A DNA stretch of 64,000 bases from an uncultured Flavobacteriaceae bacterium. Its GTDB lineage: Bacteria > Bacteroidota > Bacteroidia > Flavobacteriales > Flavobacteriaceae. Where the stretch lies: positions 310,001 through 374,000 of the forward strand of contig CANLWN010000003.1 in NCBI GenBank assembly GCA_947494825.1, written 5' to 3'. The notes under the pieces are model-generated. The model had not been told where the DNA came from. It saw only the letters and a program-made list of their open reading frames with translations, and made no database searches. Both the position numbers and the translations under genes were made by a program. Position 1 is the first letter of the stretch; each line of letters opens with the position of its first letter. Shown here piece after piece: positions 60,460-64,000 of this stretch.

Positions 60460-61635
60460 TTAGTTTTGCTCCCTAAACAAAAGGATATCCTTTCCCCTAA
60501 AGTTACACAAATAAACATCCATTAATCCATCGGCATTAAAATCAGCCACTTGGAAGTCGAAGGTGTAACTGTTACATTCCGGAAAATATTCCTTGGTCCT
60601 ATCCACAAAACGGCTCTTGCGATCGTTTAGGAGTACGATCATTTGTGTGCCGTTAAATCTATTGCCGGAAAGGATATCCATATAATGATCATTATTTACA
60701 TCAAAAAAGGTGGCCCCTACGGTACGGTAGGCACTTTTAGGCAGTGCCTCCTCTGTAATCTCCGTAAAGTAGCCTTTACCATCATTTATCAAAAGCCTAT
60801 TCTGTGGATTGCCAAATCCCCGAAAATCAACGTTTGCAAAGAAAATGTCAAGATCTCCATCCGCGTCGATGTCCGCCACTTCCACCTCGCGCGTCTGGTC
60901 GTTTACCCGGGGCAATCTTTTTTTGGACTCGTCTACAAAACTTCCCTTGCCCGAATTGATCAACACCCTGTTATAGGTCTCGTTCGCCTCTACCATGTCC
61001 AAATCCCCATCACCGTCCAAATCGGCAAGTTCCAGATCCTGGGTGGTATAGGTATTGGATGTCAGATAGGCGCTCGTACGGTCAAGAAATTGGCCTTTGC
61101 CGTCGTTCAACAGGACAAAGTTCTGTCCTTGGTTGCCCACAATTAGGTCGGGGAAACCATCCGAGTTAAAATCTGTGGTCCCTACCACGTTTGAGATTCC
61201 TTTTACTTTCAATAGTGCACTCGCGTTCTCAAAATAGCCATTCCCCTTGTTTAGGTAGTATTCATTGGTGCGGTCGTCCTCACTAACAAAAACGATATCC
61301 ATATCACCGTCCTGATCAAAATCGGCTATGGCCATATCTTCGGAATCGTGTTGGCTGTCCGGAAACCGCTGTGCACTCTGGTCCTCCAGTTTTCCGGTAC
61401 CATCATTGATCAAAATGACATTTCTTTTATATTCCATGGCCAATATCATATCCATATCCCCATCCTGGTCTATGTCAACGGCCTCGCCATCCATGGAATT
61501 GTTCCCTAGGCGGGTACTGATAAGATGTGTGTCACTAACGTTCTTAAACCCTGGCGCCTCTTCCCTGATGGCGCTATCTGCCGCGAAAGCAAATAGCGCT
61601 GTAAACAGAACATACCGTAAAACAGGGTATACCAT
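60460..61635 (-). CDS. FG-GAP/VCBS-repeat exported protein
   Basis: A 391-residue protein with a signal peptide and about seven beta-propeller-type repeats with calcium-binding DxDxDGxxD loops (such as DIDQDGDMD, DLDGDGDLD). Probably folds as an integrin-like propeller with a surface role. ATG 61635 is preferred over TTG 61638. It ends 15 nt before the double hydrolase start and may be in one operon with it. Confidence 0.85.
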   Translation of the reverse strand: MVYPVLRYVLFTALFAFAADSAIREEAPGFKNVSDTHLISTRLGNNSMDGEAVDIDQDGDMDMILAMEYKRNVILINDGTGKLEDQSAQRFPDSQHDSEDMAIADFDQDGDMDIVFVSEDDRTNEYYLNKGNGYFENASALLKVKGISNVVGTTDFNSDGFPDLIVGNQGQNFVLLNDGKGQFLDRTSAYLTSNTYTTQDLELADLDGDGDLDMVEANETYNRVLINSGKGSFVDESKKRLPRVNDQTREVEVADIDADGDLDIFFANVDFRGFGNPQNRLLINDGKGYFTEITEEALPKSAYRTVGATFFDVNNDHYMDILSGNRFNGTQMIVLLNDRKSRFVDRTKEYFPECNSYTFDFQVADFNADGLMDVYLCNFRGKDILLFREQN

Positions 61636-61792
61636 CAAGGGTTCGTTTTATGATTGAATAAAAGCCTGTACCCTAAAAATGCATTAAAATTTTAAATAGG
61701 CTTATGAATATGTTGTAGGATACAATTTTTGATCTGGACAACATTGCTATTATAGGTTTCCCTAGAATGTTAGGCAAGAAAGCCCTTGCCGC

Positions 61793-62713
61793 TCAGGGTT
61801 TTTGTTTTTTTACAAACACCGGGGCGTACTGTTCTATTTCATCTTGGGTCAACCGGAGGGTAGTACCCTTAGGGTCCCTGAGATACAGTTCGTAACCGTC
61901 CCGATTGTTCATGGAAGCTTCAAAGACCAAAAAACCCTGATCGTTCCAACTGTGAAACACCTGATTGTTCTCTTTCTTGGTAAGGGCTTTTAGGCCAGCA
62001 CCGTCCGGGTCGATTTCATAGATATCGTAATTACCATTCCGTTTGGAACCAAAGGAGATGCTGCCATCCCTGGGCCATCTGGGTGCTGCGGACAAATAAC
62101 CCGCCCACTGTGCCTTTTCGTCGGCCTCTGGATGCGAGGTAAGCTTTGTGACCTTCCCGGACCCTATTTCCAGTCGGTAAAGTTCATCGGTAAACCCCAA
62201 TTCCCTGGGCGATGCTTTGGTCGCTCCCCTGAAAACGATCTGCTTCCCATCTGGGGAAAAAGCGGGATCGTTTATATAGGCCAGGTCTATGGAAATGCGG
62301 TCTATTACCTCGCCCTTAAGGTTAATGATATAAAAGCCGGAAAAGTCTTTCCCTGCAGGTTTTACAACGAACTCACTCCCCTGTTTTCTAGCAGAAAACC
62401 AGCTGTCGGCAAGTTGAAAGTCGGTCATCTTTCGCAGCTTTCCCGAGTTTACCTCCATCTCATAAAGGTAGAAGCAGCGGTTACAGCTATCTCGGTCAGA
62501 AAGAAGATAAATCTTGTTTTCAAAAGCGTAATACACCCAGTCTACCCCGGGGTGCTTCGATAAATTCCGTTGGTTGCTCCCATCCATATCCATAAGGTAC
62601 ACCTCGTAGTCTCCGGACTGGGCATCCTCCAATACATTGTATGCAATCTGATACGTGTCCTGCGCCGCACAGGAAAGGGCAAAAATCAGGCTTAAAAACA
62701 GGGAAATCCTCAT
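61793..62713 (-). CDS. TolB-like WD40/PD40 propeller protein
   Basis: A 306-residue exported protein with a lipobox-like LSC and PD40 repeats (FSPDGKQIVF, RDGSISFGSKRNGNYDIY). It resembles TolB-type propellers seen in many Bacteroidota. ATG 62713 is chosen over 62752, which overlaps the DUF1761 gene. Function unknown. Confidence 0.83.
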   Translation of the reverse strand: MRISLFLSLIFALSCAAQDTYQIAYNVLEDAQSGDYEVYLMDMDGSNQRNLSKHPGVDWVYYAFENKIYLLSDRDSCNRCFYLYEMEVNSGKLRKMTDFQLADSWFSARKQGSEFVVKPAGKDFSGFYIINLKGEVIDRISIDLAYINDPAFSPDGKQIVFRGATKASPRELGFTDELYRLEIGSGKVTKLTSHPEADEKAQWAGYLSAAPRWPRDGSISFGSKRNGNYDIYEIDPDGAGLKALTKKENNQVFHSWNDQGFLVFEASMNNRDGYELYLRDPKGTTLRLTQDEIEQYAPVFVKKQKP

Positions 62714-62729
62714 AGGTTGCTTTTTTAGG

Positions 62730-63137
62730 TTATCGCCATATTCCAAGAACAAATCCGATCAATGAAAAATAGAAAACAATATAACCCCCGTTGATTAGGA
62801 TATACTTCCAGGATTTTAATTCAAAAATCGCAATGGTTGCAAATATCATAGCGCTCCATCCAAAACCGGCCAGGAAGCCAGCAGTGGTCCCCCAGGTCCA
62901 ATCCGTTCCAGGGTCCCCGAGAAAAAAGGCCATATTATAGGACATAATGAGTGCCAACAAAAAGCTGATGAGATACATCTTACCCATATTCACCTGTTTG
63001 AAATCCTCATCGCTCAAGGCATTTTCTTTCTTCCACGCTTTGTAGAAAAGGGCCGGGGAGTACCATAAGGCCCCTACAACCAGGTTTAACAGTGCGCAGA
63101 CAAATACCGCGATGTGATTAATGTAGATGGTTTCCAT
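62730..63137 (-). CDS. DUF1761 membrane protein
   Basis: A 135-residue membrane protein with four helices (about 5-25, 50-70, 84-104, 114-132) of the DUF1761 type, recognised by ALWYSPALFYKAWKKE. Function unknown. It lies between the AraC regulator and the WD40-like gene, all on the minus strand. Confidence 0.8.
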   Translation of the reverse strand: METIYINHIAVFVCALLNLVVGALWYSPALFYKAWKKENALSDEDFKQVNMGKMYLISFLLALIMSYNMAFFLGDPGTDWTWGTTAGFLAGFGWSAMIFATIAIFELKSWKYILINGGYIVFYFSLIGFVLGIWR

Positions 63138-63202
63138 ATTCGGTCAATTAGTTAAACTGTCACAAAGAAATGGTAACCGACCGAATCGGCATTGTAAAAA
63201 AT

Positions 63203-64000
63203 TTACCTTATGGGCACATAATGGGGCCAACCGCCCTGCTCGTCGATGTATTTTTTGGGATTCAAGCCCGAAAAAGCCTTGAAATCCTTGATAAAATGTG
63301 CTTGGTCAAAATAACCACAGTCCAGGGCAATACTTGCCCATTCCAATTTCTTCTTTCCATACATGGCATTTAGAATATCGTTGAACCGTATAATCCGATG
63401 GTAGTGTTTTGGGGTGAGCCCTACATACTGTTTGAACAGATGGATGAACTGCTTTTGGGAATAGCCCGAGTTGAACGCCATTTCCTGCAGCTTTATTTGT
63501 CCCTTGGATTGGTCGATTTCTCCAACAAAGGGCCGCATCGCTTTTTGGAGGTCCGATTTAAAATGACATGACCTCAGTAACCACTGCTCCAACGCTTCGA
63601 ATTTCTCCTGAATGTCCAATTTTTGTATAAGCTCCCGTCTGAGGGCAAAAACAGGTTCGCCAAAGACCTGCCCGCCGGGAACAACAACGTCCTTAAAGGG
63701 GTAGAGCGAATCTTTCAAAAGGGTATGGGCGCCTCCGGCCCTAAAGGTAACCACCATCATTTCGGCATGCTGGCCAGAGCTAATGGTGAGATATTGGGTA
63801 TGCATTCCCGAAAACCAGACTTTGGTGCATTCCTGCTTTTTTTTCAAGGTCTTGTTATCATAAATGTATTTGGGATCGTCCTGAAGGTCAAAAACAATGT
63901 TCGTGGTTCCATCGGGCAGAAAACGTTCCTTGGAATGCTCTGGGGCATATCCTTTGTGATATACCATATTTACCAGGATATTCCCTAGCTCGTTTTTTGG
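63203..64000 (-). CDS. AraC-family regulator, 5' end may lie outside window
   Basis: The frame is open past ATG 63967 to the window edge (residues PKNELGNILVN precede it), so the true start is probably outside. It has an N-terminal ligand-binding-like domain with RFLPDGTTNIVF and a C-terminal double helix-turn-helix, with MAFNSGYSQKQFIHLFKQYVGLTPKHYHR and IALDCGYFDQAHFIKDFKAFSGLNPKKY. It probably controls a neighbouring unit; target unknown. Confidence 0.85.
   Translation of the reverse strand, partial: PKNELGNILVNMVYHKGYAPEHSKERFLPDGTTNIVFDLQDDPKYIYDNKTLKKKQECTKVWFSGMHTQYLTISSGQHAEMMVVTFRAGGAHTLLKDSLYPFKDVVVPGGQVFGEPVFALRRELIQKLDIQEKFEALEQWLLRSCHFKSDLQKAMRPFVGEIDQSKGQIKLQEMAFNSGYSQKQFIHLFKQYVGLTPKHYHRIIRFNDILNAMYGKKKLEWASIALDCGYFDQAHFIKDFKAFSGLNPKKYIDEQGGWPHYVPIR

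Noticed and set aside
1-64000. CRISPR arrays, insertion sequences, tRNA or rRNA genes
   Set aside because: I found no regular spaced repeats, no transposase frame and no tRNA- or rRNA-like sequence by reading.

Overview
The window looks like chromosome of a marine-type Flavobacteriaceae (Bacteroidota). The evidence is the fused ccoN/ccoO gene with a mono-haem CcoP, a lipoprotein-type clade II NosZ, promoters with the Bacteroidota -7 element TAnnTTTG, many SPII lipoproteins and LytS/LytTR-type regulation. It holds about 70 protein genes, no rRNA, no tRNA I could find, no CRISPR and no insertion sequence.

Region 1 (1-18.2 kb) is respiration. An Fnr-type regulator (cut by the left edge) is divergent from ccoI. 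Then come ccoS-ccoNO-ccoQ-ccoP-ccoG-ccoH, a SafE-like protein and a group III truncated globin (microaerobic cbb3 oxidase and its maturation). Facing them is a nine-gene operon: cytochrome c, fasciclin lipoprotein, nosZ, a NosB-like membrane protein, nosL, cupin, nosD, nosF and nosY (N2O respiration). An Rrf2 regulator with three cysteines is divergent from it. No nitrate, nitrite or NO reductase is visible here.

Region 2 (18.9-45 kb) looks like an oxygen-limitation and dormancy island. It carries four two-domain universal stress proteins, HemN, a ribosome hibernation factor, DUF2267, a DUF4136-like lipoprotein, a slipin, a YtfI/GerW pair, a flavin reductase/M20 peptidase/DUF1611 operon, DUF302, a site-2 protease followed by a MacAB-like exporter, MlaEFD, and a patatin/CbpA/CbpM operon.

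Regions 1 and 2 are tied together by 14 copies of an Fnr/Crp-like palindrome TGAY-N4-RTCA. At all 14, a -7 element (TAnnTTTG or a near match) begins exactly 23 nt from the edge of the box, on one or both sides, giving about 19 promoters. One box drives no protein gene directly; it points into a 216-nt non-coding stretch that ends in a textbook terminator, which I read as a candidate Fnr-controlled small RNA. This shared promoter grammar is the main discovery of the window.

Region 3 (45-64 kb) is ordinary accessory and housekeeping DNA without such boxes. It has a GH109 / nucleotidyltransferase / NahK-like kinase set (possible GalNAc salvage), a divergent GAPDH, an ArsR regulator with look-alike operators at a class A-type phosphatase and a PLP decarboxylase, a MarR-GNAT fusion, an MBL-fold protein, a LytS/LytTR two-component pair, a double alpha/beta hydrolase, FG-GAP and WD40-type proteins, and an AraC regulator cut by the right edge.
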